From the NCBI GenBank assembly GCA_030710605.1, contig CP092863.1, positions 138,478,994-138,542,993 of the forward strand: a stretch of 64,000 nt of DNA, given 5' to 3'. Position numbers and translations under genes: made by a program. Positions 21,086 through 34,000 of this stretch are shown here, in pieces. How positions within the stretch are numbered: position 1 is the first letter of the stretch; each line of letters opens with the position of its first letter. Below the pieces are notes generated by a model. The model saw only the letters and a program-made list of their open reading frames with translations, did not search any database and was not told where the DNA came from. This DNA comes from Cordylochernes scorpioides (taxonomy: Eukaryota > Arthropoda > Arachnida > Pseudoscorpiones > Chernetidae).

Positions 21086-22160
21086 ATTCCCCCCCCCCAT
21101 CAGCTGGCTACAATGCTATAGAATGCGATGTTCCCAGCATCCTTTGATTCCCCCATCAGTTGCCCACAAAGCTATTGAATGCCATGTTCCCAGCATCTTT
21201 TGATCCCACCATCAGCTGCCCACAATGCTATTGAACGCCATGTTCCCAGCATCCTTTGATCCCCCCATCAGCTGCCCACAATCCTATTGAACGCCATGTT
21301 CCCAGCATCCTTTGATCCCCCATTAGTTGCCCACAAAGCTATTGAATGCCATGTTCCCAGCATCCTTTGATCCCCCCCATCAGCTGCCCACAATGCTATT
21401 GAACGCCATGTTCCCAGCATCCTTTGATCCCCCCCCATCAGATGCCCACAATGCTTTTGAACGCCATGTTCCCAGCATCCTTTGATCCCCCCCCCCCCCA
21501 TCAGTTGCCCACAAAGCTATTGAATGCCATGTTCCCAGCATCTTTTGATCCCCCCATCAGTTGCCCACAAAGCTATTGAATGCATGTTCCCAGCATCTTT
21601 TGATCCCCCCATCAGCTGCCCACAATGCTATTGAACGCCATGTTCCCAGCATCCTTTGATCCCCCCATCAGCTGCCCACAATCCTATTGAACGCCATGTT
21701 CTCATAATCCTTTGATCCCCCATTAGTTGCCCACAAAGCTATTGAATGCCATGTTCCCAGCATCCTTTGATCCCCCCATCAGCTGCCCACAATGCTATTG
21801 AACGCCATGTTCCCAGCATCCTTTAATTCCCCCATCATCTGCCCACAATGCTATTGAATGCCATGTTCCTAGCATCCTTTAATTTCTCCCATCGGCTGCC
21901 CACAATGCTATTGAATGCCATGTTCCCAGCATCCTTTAATTCCCCCCATCATCTGCCCACAATACTATTGAATGCCATGTTCCCAGCATCCTTTAATTTC
22001 TCCCATCGGCTGCCCACAATGCTATTGAATGCCATGTTCCCAGAATCCTTTGATTCGCCCCCATCATCTGCCCACAATGCTATTGAATGCCGTGTTCCCA
22101 GCATCCTTTGATTCTCCCCATCAACTTCTCACAATGCTATTGAATACCATGTTCCCAAAA
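21086..22160 (+). repeat. 57-bp minisatellite, about 19 units
   Basis: Same unit as at 4409. G/C run length varies between units (the C runs after GATC reach ten or more), which breaks the frame repeatedly; the longest open stretches are only about 90 codons. Confidence 0.9.
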
Positions 22161-22324
22161 TAATTGAAGGCAAACCATCATCACATTCCTATGAATGCTA
22201 TGTTTCAAATATTTTTTTGTATTACCTATCGCTTACCAAATTTTCATATATAACCAAATATTGAGCCCGATCTATAAAGAAGAATTCTGCACATATATTT
22301 AATAAACTCTCTGATCAGTTTGAT

Positions 22325-23035
22325 TTGTAACGCTTTCTCGCATACCAAACTATCAACAATTGTAACGCTTGTTCGCATACCAAACTATCAACGATTGTGA
22401 TGCTTGCTCGCATACCAAACTAACAACGATTGTAATACTTGCTCGCATACCAAACTATCAACGATTGTAACGCTTGTTCGCATACCAAACTATCAACGAT
22501 TGTAACGCTTGTTCGCATACCAAACTATCAACGATTGTAACGCTTGTTCGCATACCAAACTATCAACGATTGTGATGCTTGCTCGCATACCAAACTATCA
22601 ACGATTGTAACGCTTGTTCGCATACCAAACTATCAACGATTGTAACACTTGTTCGCATACCAATCTATCAACGATTGTAATGCTTGCTCGCATACCAAAC
22701 TATCACGATTGTAACGCTTGTTATCATACCAGACTATCAATTATTGTAACGCTTGCTCGCATACGAAACTATCAATGATTGTAACGCTTGCTCGCATAAC
22801 AAACTATCAACGATTGTAACGCTTGTTATCATACCAAACTACAATTATTGTAACGCTTGCTCGCATACCAAACTATAAACGATTGTAACGCTTGCTCGCA
22901 TACCAAACTATCAACGCTGTAACGCTTGTTCGCATACCAAACTATCAAAGATTGTAACGCTTGCTCGCATGCCAAACTATCAACGATTGTAACGCTTGTT
23001 CGCATACCAAACTATCAACGGCTGTCACGATTGTA
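22325..23035 (+). repeat. 35-bp minisatellite, about 20 units
   Basis: Unit core CGATTGTAACGCTTGCTCGC plus ATACCAAACTATCAA. Occasional variants read TTATCATACC. It follows the 57-bp array in every unit. Confidence 0.9.
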
Positions 23036-23605
23036 ATTTTCCTATCCCCACATTACTCTGAATATCATATTCCCAGAATTCTTAAATGCCTGCCATTAGA
23101 TGACCATTCCCAACAATTACTATTGAATGCAATCCTCTCTGTATTCCTTACAGCAGCTTCACATTGCTATTAAATCTTATGATCCCAACAATCCATTCTA
23201 TTAGTTGGGATAATCTCTATTGATTGCTACATATTCCAGGCAAGAAACAGCCACTAGAACTGCCCATTTCATGTATAGGATTGTTGGAATGATTCTGGAA
23301 AACCTGTCATCACCTCTCTCGGATACCACAGGAATTCAAGCAAACATCTTCAAAAATAAAACTCCATTTTTTTGTAAATGAGAATAATAAAAAATTTTGG
23401 GAATATATGCTTTTGTAATTATTTTAACAAACCATCACATCGTCTTTTATATAAACCTACCCAGTCTTGTAGATCTCTGGCAGTCAGCTCTTACACAAGA
23501 GACAACCTCTTATTAATGATAAGGTACAATTTGGATTATAGATTTTAAACACAGGGTAATAATCTGGTCTTATTACCTTGTGTTTATAACCTCTTATTAA
23601 CTTCT
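23036..23605. other. Non-coding spacer
   Basis: Counterpart of 5491-6065, with the same GGTAATAA/TTATTACC palindrome and no ACTAGCC insertion. Confidence 0.45.
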
Positions 23606-23775
23606 TGCAAAAGTCCAACCACAACAATGAGTGCAAGTAACCAAACAGGGCTATTTAGCACATTTGTAAACGAAAAAATGCTTTCTACATATGTAGACAT
23701 GTGGTATACTCACAGTAAAAGCAGTCGCCAACTTCTAACCACCATATTTATCATGGCCTGTACCATATAAAAACT
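23606..23775 (+). mobile_element. SINE body fragment
   Basis: Counterpart of 6066-6235. Confidence 0.5.
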
Positions 23776-23876
23776 TGGGGTAAGTTAAAAGGAAAAATAG
23801 GAGGAGGGAACTGCTTAGGAATCATCTTGTAACTTGTCAAGTTCAATTAAAGCGAGAGAGAACCTAAAACATTGCA

Positions 23877-24145
23877 CAGTAGAACCTCCATGAGAGGACA
23901 CTCACGCTAGAGGAAACCTTTACAAAGGACAGTTTTTAATTTGAAAAATTACCATTTTTACTATTTAACAACTCTCTGGTAAGAGGACACTTCTCCCTAA
24001 AGAACACTTTGGCCCTGTAACTAGGTGTTGTCTTTTACAGAGAGGTAGTTCTACTGTAGCAACTCTCATAGAAAGAGGACATCTCTCTCTAAAGGACACT
24101 TTGACTCTGCAACTAGATGTCCGTTAAAAGGAGGTAGTTCTACTG
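23877..24145 (+). mobile_element. pogo/Tigger-like MITE with duplicated right half
   Basis: Counterpart of 6329-6598. Ends CAGTAGAACCTCC and GTAGTTCTACTG. Confidence 0.75.
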
Positions 24146-24651
24146 TATATCCAATTTTAAAAAATTACCATTAATGCTAAGAATACTTTAAAAATTTGTA
24201 GAGAAATGTTAGGGCAATAATATTCATAGAGCAAGATGTTTGTATTGTACAATTTGTACGAAATGTTCAAAAAAGGCAGAGATGTCATTTAAACATTGAT
24301 CATCTCAGAGAAACCTCAATAAACGAACAATCTAACTGGCCTTGTACTTATTGTTTACGGAAGAGCATTGCTTGATGCAAATATTAAATGTAATTCTACT
24401 GTCCCAAAAGCTTATGTCCATAGTTTTCTTGAATACCATTTCTAAGATTCTACTCTTTGGTGCAGCATATATAGCAGAATTATCCAATACAGTATTAGAG
24501 CTCTAAACAAACTGTCTGGTAGATTAAATTGGTGAAACAGCTGGGAGAGTTCACCAATGATGAGCCAGGCCCTTTCAGTATTTTTTCATCGCAGTGGTGA
24601 CAGGGGAGGTTTGATTTGTTTGTGAAAGAAACTCGGTGTTTTCATTTGTTA
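24146..24651. other. Non-coding spacer
   Basis: Counterpart of 6599-7107. Nothing coding seen. Confidence 0.4.
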
Positions 24652-24823
24652 TACATCCTCTCTATAAAGGACAGAACCTAATTAAAGAGCAAAAGTGTCC
24701 TTTATGAAGAGGTGTACTCTTAACAGAGAGTTGCTAAATAGTAAAATTAATTTTGACAATGAAAACTGTCCTTTGTAGAGAGGTGTCCTCTATGCGGAGT
24801 GTCCTCTCATGGAGGTTCTACTG
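24652..24823 (+). mobile_element. MITE lacking its left end
   Basis: Counterpart of 7108-7282. Confidence 0.6.
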
Positions 24824-24854
24824 TTTATAGATTTAGCGTTATTGTGGTGTATAA

Positions 24855-25663
24855 TTGCAATACTGACTGAAATCCCTGCTATTATTCGAATAGCAACCGA
24901 ACAAAGCATCCAAAGCGACATGACGAAAATCCTAAATACTTCACATTACAGTCACTTCAAATACCTAAAAAATTCAATAACAGCAGAACGATATTTATTC
25001 ACAACTATTCCTCTAGCAATTAAAAGATTTTTTGCACAACTGAGACTCCTATGGACGATCTTCCCAGAAAATCGTTCAAAGCGCTGGAAGATTGATTTGA
25101 CTCTAACTTGCGATCTGTGTAAAAACAGAATCCAAGACGAAATTATGCATATAATATTTGGATGCTCTTGCTTAGAGAAACAGAGGAAAGAAATTTTGGG
25201 TGACTTACCCTGGTCTCAACCTGACTGCCAACAAATTTGCAGCTGGATGAACACACTGATGGTTGATCAGGGTCTCTCCTCGGTTTATATAAATTCTACA
25301 TGGCAGCAGTCAATGTCCGTTGGAGAATAATGGATCGCCGTATGTCGTGTTTGCTTGGAGGAAGAAGGCGAAGATTGAACGCGGCTGATTCCACACTTGC
25401 CCAATGATATCCTAACCTTGACATATCCTAAACATTGGTACTTTAATTTAAATATTTAATCATGTATGGTTCCTTTTGCTCTGTATGTTTATTTTTTGTA
25501 TATATGGTTATATTCCTTTTTGTTTGTTTTTTTTTCTTTCTCTCTCTTTCTTTTTCCTTATTACCTCTTGTATTTTAGTTTTTACTTTTGAAATATCTTC
25601 CTTTGCTAAATCCTGTAGAGGGGAATCATGTATAGGGCTGGATGCCCCAATAAAAAGGCTTGT
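24855..25663 (+). mobile_element. 5'-truncated LINE, copy A unit
   Basis: 17-bp duplications at 24838-24854 and 25664-25680. The coding part (24855-25330) holds the C-x2-C-x9-H-x4-C motif uninterrupted but loses a base near 25278 (CTCTCCTCGG for CTCTCCCTCGG), so its last 20 codons are out of frame. Confidence 0.85.
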
Positions 25664-25867
25664 GTTATTGTGGTGTATAAATGAACAACATCTTAGAAAT
25701 CAATGGCTGAATAACAGAGATATCAAGCTTATGCAAATTTCAGATTAATCATTTAATTTGGAAGATTTATCAAAGTTTATTAAGAATTCTCTATTAACCA
25801 AAATATTCAATCTATAAAAATTACCTAAGAACACAATCTCTGCCATTTTTACATGGAAGGATTAGGG

Positions 25868-26175
25868 TTAGAGCGGGGTCGGTGGAAGGATGGTCTAAAC
25901 TGTTGGTTTTCAGCCGCTACAACCCTGGATTGATTCCCGCATTAGGCATTTTTTCTGATTAAAAAAAAATATGCTCCAATGGCCCCCGATTCTTGCAAAA
26001 GTCCAACCCCACCAGCGAGTGCAAGTAACCAAATGGAGCTCTGGCACACTTGTGAGTGCAAAAGTCGAACTGCTTTTAACATATGTAGACATTTGGTGCA
26101 CTTATAGTAAAAGCAGTCGCCAACTTCTACCCACCAAGATTATCATGGCCTGTACCATGTGTACTAGGAATAAGT
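25868..26175 (+). mobile_element. tRNA-headed SINE
   Basis: Counterpart of 8335-8640 with the same A-box- and B-box-like segments and A-rich tail. Confidence 0.55.
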
Positions 26176-26489
26176 AAAAAAAAATTCAATCTATAAAAAA
26201 TACCTTTGAACACCATCTATGCCATTTTTACATAGAAGGGTTCTAAATGAGGCATTTACCGAGTTATTTTTGTAGGAGAAATAAAATAGTTGAAAAAATG
26301 AGACATTTTCATTAAGATTTATTAAAATCAACAAATATAGTCATTTATATCTGGTTCAAAAAAATACAATTATTTTGCTGATAAATCCAACAGGAGGTGA
26401 AAGTTACACACATTTTATATATAAGGTGTTGTTTTTCTTTAATCTCAATTCAAAATGATTTACTAAAAATATATAACAGATTTATAGCA
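26176..26489. other. AT-rich spacer, nothing recognised
   Basis: Counterpart of 8641-8944. Confidence 0.4.
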
Positions 26490-26788
26490 CATATATATAA
26501 TTAAAATAAAAAGGCATCTCCTGACCACGAACACATGTGCTTTTTAGATGGCAGAGCGCCATCTAGTGAGAAAAATAAACTAAACGTGATATTTGGCTCC
26601 GTGATATTTGGCCATCCCAATTTCTTGATAAATCAAGAAAAGCCATCCACGAACGCGTTTCGCACTTTTGGCGCTCGTCAGCGTAGAGTAGGCTGTAATC
26701 ACTGCGACCAAAATGATTTTTGGTCCCAATGGCTAAAAATTTTATTTTTTTATTGTTTTTTCATATATATAATTGTACCACATATATA
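26490..26788 (-). mobile_element. Element E, copy A unit
   Basis: Counterpart of 8945-9262. A short internal change (GATATTTGGCTCCGTGATATTTGG) duplicates the GTGATATTTGG motif. Confidence 0.5.
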
Positions 26789-26790
26789 TA

Positions 26791-27629
26791 CGAGGGCCAT
26801 CCAATAAATAAGTTTCCCTATTTTTAACAAATAAACAACATTATTTACAATTATGCAGTTATTTTATTTTCATTATACAACTCATAGACTACTTCTATAC
26901 ATAATCACCATTACTGTCCAAACATTTTTGGTACAGTTGTAGCAATTTTTTGATACCACTGTTGTACCAAGCCGTGTCCTGTCTTCGTATCAAGTGGTTC
27001 GCCTCCGCCTGCACTTCGTTATGATTCGCAAAGTGCTTGCCTCCAAGGTGCAACTTGAGTGCTGGAAAAGATGGAATCGCTTGGGGCAAATCCGGAGAAT
27101 AAGGTGGATGTGTAAAAATTTCCCATTTGAAGATTTCCAGCAACTTTTGGGTCGTTCGAGCTGCATGAGGGCAAGCATTGTCATGGACGAATAACACTTT
27201 CCGAGACAAAAGTCCAGGACGTTTCCGTTTTATTGCATCTCTGAGTTTAGTGAGGACTTCGCAGTACCTCGCAGCCTTAACCGTAGTGTTTGGGGGCAGG
27301 TAGTCAACCAATAATTGTGACCTTGACTTTTTTGGTCCACTTTCCTCAGGCTTCTTCCACACCATGCTTTGTCATTTTGTTTCTGGAGTTGAATGATGCA
27401 CCCAGCTTTCATCTCCAGTGACAATACAGGAAAACAGTTGATCTCCATCGCTTCGATGCATTTTCAGGAAAGCTCGGGCTGCCTCCGCGCTGTTGGTGCT
27501 CGTCAGCGTGGAGTAGGCTGTACCACTGCGACCAAAAAGATTTTTGGTCCCAGAGGCCTCTTGAGAAACCAAGAAATGGGTATTTAAGGCGAAATTTGCA
27601 TAAATACGCTTAACACATGAATAAAACAA
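26791..27629 (-). pseudogene. mariner transposase relic, copy B
   Basis: The 3' TIR CGAGGGCCATCCAATAAATA lies directly after TA. The longest open piece (reverse 27365 to 26895) runs from MVWKKPEESGPKK through LLVDYLPPNTT, VLFVHDNACPHAA and HPPYSPDLP to the C-terminal NSGIKKLLQLYQKC block. The third-Asp segment is blurred by the change after SPDL. Like copies A and C it lacks the segment ahead of LLVDY and the N-terminal half, so it cannot encode an active enzyme. Confidence 0.8.
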
Positions 27630-27719
27630 CAGAAAAAAATAAAAATGAGTGGGTCAGGTGTTGATATTAAAAATAAAGAAAGCATATCCTGACCACAAGC
27701 ACATGTGCTTTTCAGATGG

Positions 27720-27829
27720 CAGAACGCCATCTAGTGGAGCAAAAATAAACTAACGTTTATGGGTTGGCCAAATATCACGGAGAAATTTAAATAAACGTTA
27801 GTTTATTTTTGCTCTACTAGATGGCGCTC
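27720..27829. repeat. Large imperfect palindrome upstream of E1
   Basis: Counterpart of 10200-10306. Confidence 0.75.
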
Positions 27830-28220
27830 TAGACTTCTTTACTAATGTATTGGGTTGGTTTGGGATATATCCTACATTTAATATGGAAGACAGCTAAAGG
27901 TTGTTTAGTGAACCTGTGGTAATAAGCTTATAGGTCTGTAGTGGTACATACATATAATTTCAAGGTAATGCATCGAGCAAAGCTCTTCCGCAAATATGGT
28001 TTAAAATATATCAGGCTTCTAGGGATAAGTTCCTTTATATATATATATTGAATAAAATGATTTTATTCGTGGAACTCTGATGTTTTCACCTTAAAAGAGA
28101 GTTATGTCAGGACTTAATTGTCACCAGGAGATCACAATAATAGAACAAGCGAGCGAGCAAGCATCTTCCAAGCGAGCAAGCAAACTAACGATCTAAGCGA
28201 ACATACCAAGAGAATTCAAA

Positions 28221-28261
28221 ATGGGCTGTTTCAGCTTCTGTAAGATTTTTAGACGGAAGAA
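28221..28261 (+). CDS. Exon E1, gene copy B
   Basis: Same peptide as copy A (MGCFSFCKIFRRK + AA) with CGG for CGC at Arg12 and donor GTAAGTG. The leader with GCGAGCGAGCAAGC motifs is also conserved. The exon is intact although exon X of this copy is damaged. Confidence 0.55.
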
Positions 28262-31200
28262 GTAAGTGGAACATTGACTATTCTCAGCTTGAGAGCAAGC
28301 ATACTCCATCAAAGAAGATAGAAAAATTTATAGAAATTTTTATAAATTTTTCAAAAAATACAAATTCAACATTTATACATGATTCTGATTCGAATATAAA
28401 ATCACACATTTTTGATTGTTTTTCAAGAATTATTTTCCCAAGATATTCGATTCTAAAATTATTACAAATTGATTCACACCCTAAAAGAAATATAATAAAG
28501 ATAAAATAAGAAAATAATAATATTTTGGAGGCATACTTTTTAAATATTTTCCACTAACTATTTAGGATGATCAATTCCATATTTTTCTATTTCATATTCA
28601 TATTTAAACCATAATGTCTTAGAGAATTCAAAGTTGGAAAATAATGCATTGATTACACTTCTAATACTAGTGATGACTGATTAAAAATTACAAATAAAAT
28701 AATAAAAATAAAGTTTCATATAAAAATAAAAACATACATATATACGTTGCCTTACAAATTTGAAGATATTTTTTAAATATTACAAAAAAAATTATGACAA
28801 AATATATATTGACAAACGATATATTCAAGTAAATAGATAATTTATATATACATTATAGAAAACAAAATAAATTCAACATAATTAGCACTTATATTTACAT
28901 TGGGATGTTTTCTTATGTGAATGGTACACACATTACTTCTAATTATTTTTAAAATTATTATTAAGAAAATATAGAAACGCGATTACATGTTTTGCATTAG
29001 AATAATTATTTACATTTGGTTATAGGATAGTTATTATTGTCTTTTACTGCCTCGAATATTATTCATAAATATAATCATAACAAGTTTAATATCCAGTGAA
29101 AAAAATATTTCTATTAACACAGGGTATAACAGACATTAAAATTCCAACACTAATATATATTTTATTTATTTAATATTATTTAACACAAAACACACAGAAG
29201 CCATTATTAAGACATATAGTCCTATACATGTATTTTTACTACGGAGTCTGCAAATGAAAAAAATAAATAAGTAAAAGCTAATTATAAATAAAACACGGGT
29301 ATTTTTACATATGATACATGCATACATAACTCTTTATTAAGATATTTTATATTGTGCAAAAAATCCTGGACAGAAAAACGAGGTTATAAAAATTTGAACT
29401 TGTTTACTGAATTTACATTGGGAGGAAGAGAAATACAAAAGAAAATAAAGGGAAGGAAAGGAGAAATATATATTTTAAAAAATCATGTTAGGTATTGTTT
29501 TATTATTTTGCTAACTACTCTTTGAAAATCGATATTACAACAACAACAAAAAGCTTTATTAAGACCTTTTAGTCTTAATACAGATTTCCAAGCAGAAATG
29601 TAGGATACATGCAGGAAAAACAGTAATAGTACCTTAATGGTAATATGAAATTAATATACAATAAAAATTATATAAAGAAAATCAAGCTAATAAATAGAAT
29701 AGTTTGGGTATATTGGATGAAAAAAAAAATTATTGTACATGGATTTACCACAGATTCTCTGCAAATGGGAAATCGATATTTAACACAAAATGCGACATTC
29801 ACCTATAAGGATATTCGTAGAAAGAAGTTTGAAAATTATACCGCAAATGTTTCTTTTAAACGAAACATCGAAATTTATTTTAAGGGGGGGGGGGGGGTAA
29901 TAACAATTATTTCTAACCTTAGGGATGAAGTATGATGGATGATTGTGAAGAGTAATGATATTCATGTCGAAATATTTACACATTTACAAATATTTATATA
30001 CCTCTAAATTTTCTAAATATTAGAAGGTGTTGTAAAGAAAAATCATAAATATAATTAAACATATTATTAAATTTTAGATACATTTTGTTTACAATAAAGC
30101 ATTTACAATTTTTATTACCTTCTTGTTGTCTGTAATCTTGGAATATTAAAGCAGCAGATGTCTTGCACAGTGCGAATTGTAACCACAGTATTACAACTGG
30201 ATCATATACTGATACTATTTTTAGGTAATAAAAATTCATTATAAAATAAATAAAAAGACATATATTGGATTGAATTAAAAAAGATTGCAAATATCGAGAG
30301 GCAGTAGAGCAATTTTTTATTCAGCAAAAAAAGTGCCCAATGCGGAATTCTATTGACTTTGCTTAGAATTTTTAATGAAACTGATTCCAAGAAATATTAA
30401 TTAAACATTATATCTTTTGATTTACAAGAGAGATAACAAAATATAAAAGGGAAACTAATATTGAACAAAGGAACTTTTTTCTTTCAGTTAGCGCCTATTT
30501 ACCTGTGAGCTTACACACACTCTGTGGTAACAATTAATTAATATATATACAACAAATCCAATCCCTGGTCTTGGCTGTCGAAATCTTCAACGATTTATAC
30601 CACTCTTCCACCAACACATTTTATCACAATTATCTTATTTTATCAATTAATAAAGTTGAGATACCACATTTTGAAATGGAAATAGAATTTGAAGTATAAA
30701 AAGACCAATTCAAACAGGTGAACAATGGTTATAGACATTAAGACATCAGCATTCTGCTACAAACATCTCTCTCAGATTTTTATTCTTTATCTCAAAATGA
30801 TTTTTATTTGTTTACTATTATATAATAAAAAATAATAAACAAACACTCAATTTTTTATTGATATCCCAAATATATAACAATTTAAATAAAAATCGTAAGG
30901 TTACAATTAAAGAGCATTTATATTATGCTACACTCACATTTATTCTATAATTTCTGTTCCCTTATAGAATTGTATTCAAAGCGCCACACATTCAATAATA
31001 TTTATCTAAAGTTTATAAAAGAATAAATAAGAAAATTTCATATTTTGGCTAGAATAATTATATATATAGGAACTGTATCCCAAATAAAAGGAAAACACAT
31101 TTACTCTAAACACACATACACACTTCACTTTTCAACACTGCTTTAATTTCATTTTTTATTAACATGGCAAACATGGTAGATTAACATGGCGGAGCTGATA

Positions 31201-31384
31201 TAATAACATGGATGACAATAAAATCACAACATTGTGTAAATATACAAAGCAGCTTAACCTCACTTGTGTAAAATACTGAGTTATATTTTGTAATTGTCCA
31301 TTTCACTACCTACATTTATATTCAATGAACTACAGAGATTCTTTTTAATAGCACAGTATATTGCTGCATCATCATAACAAGATA
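28262..31384 (+). other. Intron 1 of gene copy B
   Basis: More diverged than the corresponding introns of copies A and C. It contains a 14-G run at 29884-29897. The ORFs here (29645-29935, 29994-30290) are not kept in the other units. Confidence 0.5.
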
Positions 31385-31542
31385 CAGTAGAACCTCCCTT
31401 TAGCGGACACCTCTCTACAAAGGACAGTTTTCATTTACAAAATTACCATTTTTACAATTTAGCAACTTATGGTAAGAGGACACCTCTCTCTAAAGGACAC
31501 TTTGATCTGCAATTAGATGTCCTTTATAGGGAGGTTCTACTG
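31385..31542 (+). mobile_element. pogo/Tigger-like MITE before exon X
   Basis: Intact ends CAGTAGAACCTCC and GGAGGTTCTACTG, TA on both sides. Confidence 0.8.
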
Positions 31543-31668
31543 TACCAACAGAAAACATTGAAAGAGAGTGAATGCTCTATTAAAGTTTACCAAAGTGGAG
31601 GAATTACTGATAGGAATATATTGATAATTTACAGTAATGGACTGACAGTATTCTTCCTGTGGTTACAG

Positions 31669-32122
31669 GACTAAGGGAGAGGACGCAAACAGGGCATACA
31701 CACCCCACCTGCCACACCTCCACCCACACCCCTCACCCCCGGCTCCCCATTTCCATATTTTAACGCCATCGACACTAAGTTTGATGAGCCGGGGTTCCTC
31801 CATTGTAGGGTATACATCCCAGAACCCATTTGGGGGGCTCACTTGACAACATCCTGTACCCTGACATGCGCCGTCCAACATTTTCTAGGCACACGTCAGA
31901 ACATTTCTGGGTTGAGACAGAAGTCCGCTGGCCCTTGCTCAACAGAGATGTTGAGTTTGGGTCATCGGGCTCTGTCCCTTCCCTTCTAGGGCCTCACTAT
32001 CACAGCGTTAGGTCCAACAGCACAGTACAACATTCGCTCACATAACATGCGCGGGACTTCCATCTTACCCGCACATCAACACACCCTAGTCTTCATGGAG
32101 CACCACCACGTCCTTTGGGCAG
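31669..32122 (+). pseudogene. Exon X, gene copy B (frameshifted)
   Basis: Acceptor and donor are intact and the DNA is almost the same as copies A and C, but one G is missing near the start (CTAAGGGAG for CTAAGGGGAG), one in the TTTGGGGGG run (six for seven), and two bases at the stop site (CTTCTAGGG). Translation from E1 would leave the ancestral frame within five codons. This copy is probably inactive unless these are assembly errors in homopolymers. Confidence 0.6.
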
Positions 32123-32570
32123 GTAAGCTATATCCTTTATTTTTCTCTTTTAATAATAATCTTTATTATAATATAATTGTATAATCAATTAAGAACCAAT
32201 TAAAAGAACGATTTCTGAATAAGCCTAAATTTTACTGATATTTACCATAGAACTTGTATTCTGTTGAGAGAAGAGCTAAATCCGATCTCTCCTTATTTTC
32301 GTATTTAAATTAATTTAGTTTCTTAAATAATAGAAAATTTGAGAGTATTCATATTAAAATTTAATATTACTCTTTAAAAACTATTACAAACTTTTAAAAG
32401 ATTCTGTTATATTTACCCATAATGTGATTATTTTTAATGAAAAGTTTAATCTGTACTATTTTACAAGATAATGTTACGTTTTAAATGTATCAAAAAAGTA
32501 TAAATAAATAATATTAATTTAAATGAAAAATCACAGAAAAACTAGTGTTAAGATGGATTTTGTAATGCAG

Positions 32571-32726
32571 CTGGGGGAGTGAGCAAGTGTCGTCTGGGCA
32601 ACGACCTAACCTATTACCATCCAATTGGCGCCATAACGTGGAGAGGCAGACGAAGATTTGGGGGGGTCTTCGTCTGCACTACCTGACGGGACTTGTGAGC
32701 CCACACGCGGAGACATATGTCAATGT
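32571..32726 (+). pseudogene. Exon Y, gene copy B
   Basis: Splice borders kept (GTAATGCAG / GTAAGTAC). One base is lost in the GTGGAGAGGCAGACG region relative to copies A and C, which shifts the frame in the middle. The TCTTCGTCTGC hairpin arm and its partner GCAGACGAAGA remain paired. Confidence 0.5.
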
Positions 32727-33181
32727 GTAAGTACATCTACATTGTTGAATGAGACTTTGTTTCTCTGCCTTAGCAATTATTTAGACCGATGTCACACCAA
32801 AGATCTCTAAGAAACCTTCATAGGCCAACACAACATGGAAACAGGTCATAAGTCCAATTTAAAAGAATTAAAATGTCATTATAGAGAAATATAGTATCAA
32901 AACCAGAAAGGCTATACTTAGAAACTTATACATCATCTAAATTCTAAAGTATAAATATAAAAATTGATCATCCCCCTACAATTTGTAAATATAATAAAAT
33001 AATTGCAACTTTAAGACAAGATTTTCCCTAGCCCTGCAATGATTGTATCACGGTCTGGCCTAGTGTATAGCTATATCTCTCCTAAAGTGTTTTTCTTTAA
33101 ATAGGACCGTAGAAGAGTGTTCTCTAAATATCCAAAGGCTTTATTTATTTTATTCAAAGGCAATTATATTTTGTAATGCAG
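32727..33181 (+). other. Shortened intron after Y, copy B
   Basis: Only about 455 bp separate Y from the first z exon here, against about 2.5 kb in copies A and C. The 219-bp and 111-bp repeat regions and the MITE are missing, so copy B has a deletion. Confidence 0.6.
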
Positions 33182-33242
33182 GAGAAGTCGTCTGGGGAGG
33201 AGCGACTTTTCTCACATTTACTGACACCAACCGCACCTCGAG
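33182..33242 (+). CDS. z cassette exon, gene copy B
   Basis: ATTTTGTAATGCAG before and a weakened donor GTAAAGAC after. Peptide in the Y frame as at 17562. Confidence 0.4.
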
Positions 33243-33495
33243 GTAAAGACCTTGTTATACAGATTGTCTTAGGGCTTAATTTGCATAAATTGGTATCTTG
33301 AATCATTATTATCACTACAGTAACGTCTTATGCTGGGTGATAAACCAAAATGATTTATTTTAAATGCATTTTTAACGAGAGGCGTGTCATTTTTGGTACA
33401 TGTTTATAAACATTTATCGTTTTGTGATATTTGAAAAACTGAAACAAATTTAATAATTCAAATCCTAATAGGTTTAAGATAGATTTGTAATGCAG

Positions 33496-33563
33496 GAGGG
33501 CGAGGAGTCGTCTGGGCAGCGGCGACCTTTCTATACATCTACTAAGACCAACCGCACAATGAG
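33496..33563 (+). CDS. z cassette exon, gene copy B
   Basis: TTTGTAATGCAG before, GTAAGACC after. At 68 nt it is the longest z exon and carries the GGGCGAG insertion seen at 17869. Confidence 0.4.
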
Positions 33564-33820
33564 GTAAGACCGAAAACCATGGTATGCAGTTTAGTTTTTG
33601 GCTTAATCTGCATAAACGTGTATATTTTGGAACACTTTTATCACTATCTTAACGTCCTATGCTAGAGTGATGAACCAAAAATTCTTGTTTTTAATGTTTT
33701 TTAACGGAAGAGATGACGCTTTTTGGTATATGTTTAAGATTTATTGAATCAGTAATAGTTTGAGAAACTGAATTTTCTAATTCAAATATCAAGAAGTTTA
33801 AGTTAGATTTTGTAATGCAG

Positions 33821-33843
33821 GAAGAGTCGTCTGGGAGGAACGA
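33821..33843 (+). CDS. z cassette exon, cut by assembly gap
   Basis: TTTTGTAATGCAG followed by GAAGAGTCGTCTGGGAGGAA, then Ns. The best match is the exon at 61370-61431. Confidence 0.4.
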
Positions 33844-33943
33844 NNNNNNNNNNNNNNNNNNNNNNNNNNNNNNNNNNNNNNNNNNNNNNNNNNNNNNNNN
33901 NNNNNNNNNNNNNNNNNNNNNNNNNNNNNNNNNNNNNNNNNNN
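33844..33943. other. 100-N assembly gap
   Basis: Exactly 100 Ns, a usual placeholder for a gap of unknown size. The left side is a forward z exon, the right side a reverse SINE head; these are not neighbours in any unit. Confidence 0.95.
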
Positions 33944-34000
33944 AGCGGCTGAAAACCAACAGTTTAGACCATCCTTCCACAGACCCCCCTCTAACCCTAA
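33944..34000 (-). mobile_element. tRNA-headed SINE, head only
   Basis: AGCGGCTGAAAACCAACAG is the reverse complement of the SINE head at about 8380. The rest is lost in the gap. Confidence 0.5.

Noticed and set aside
22325-23035. CRISPR-like array of 35-bp repeats
   Set aside because: Units follow each other directly with no unique spacers, and the context is a eukaryotic minisatellite.
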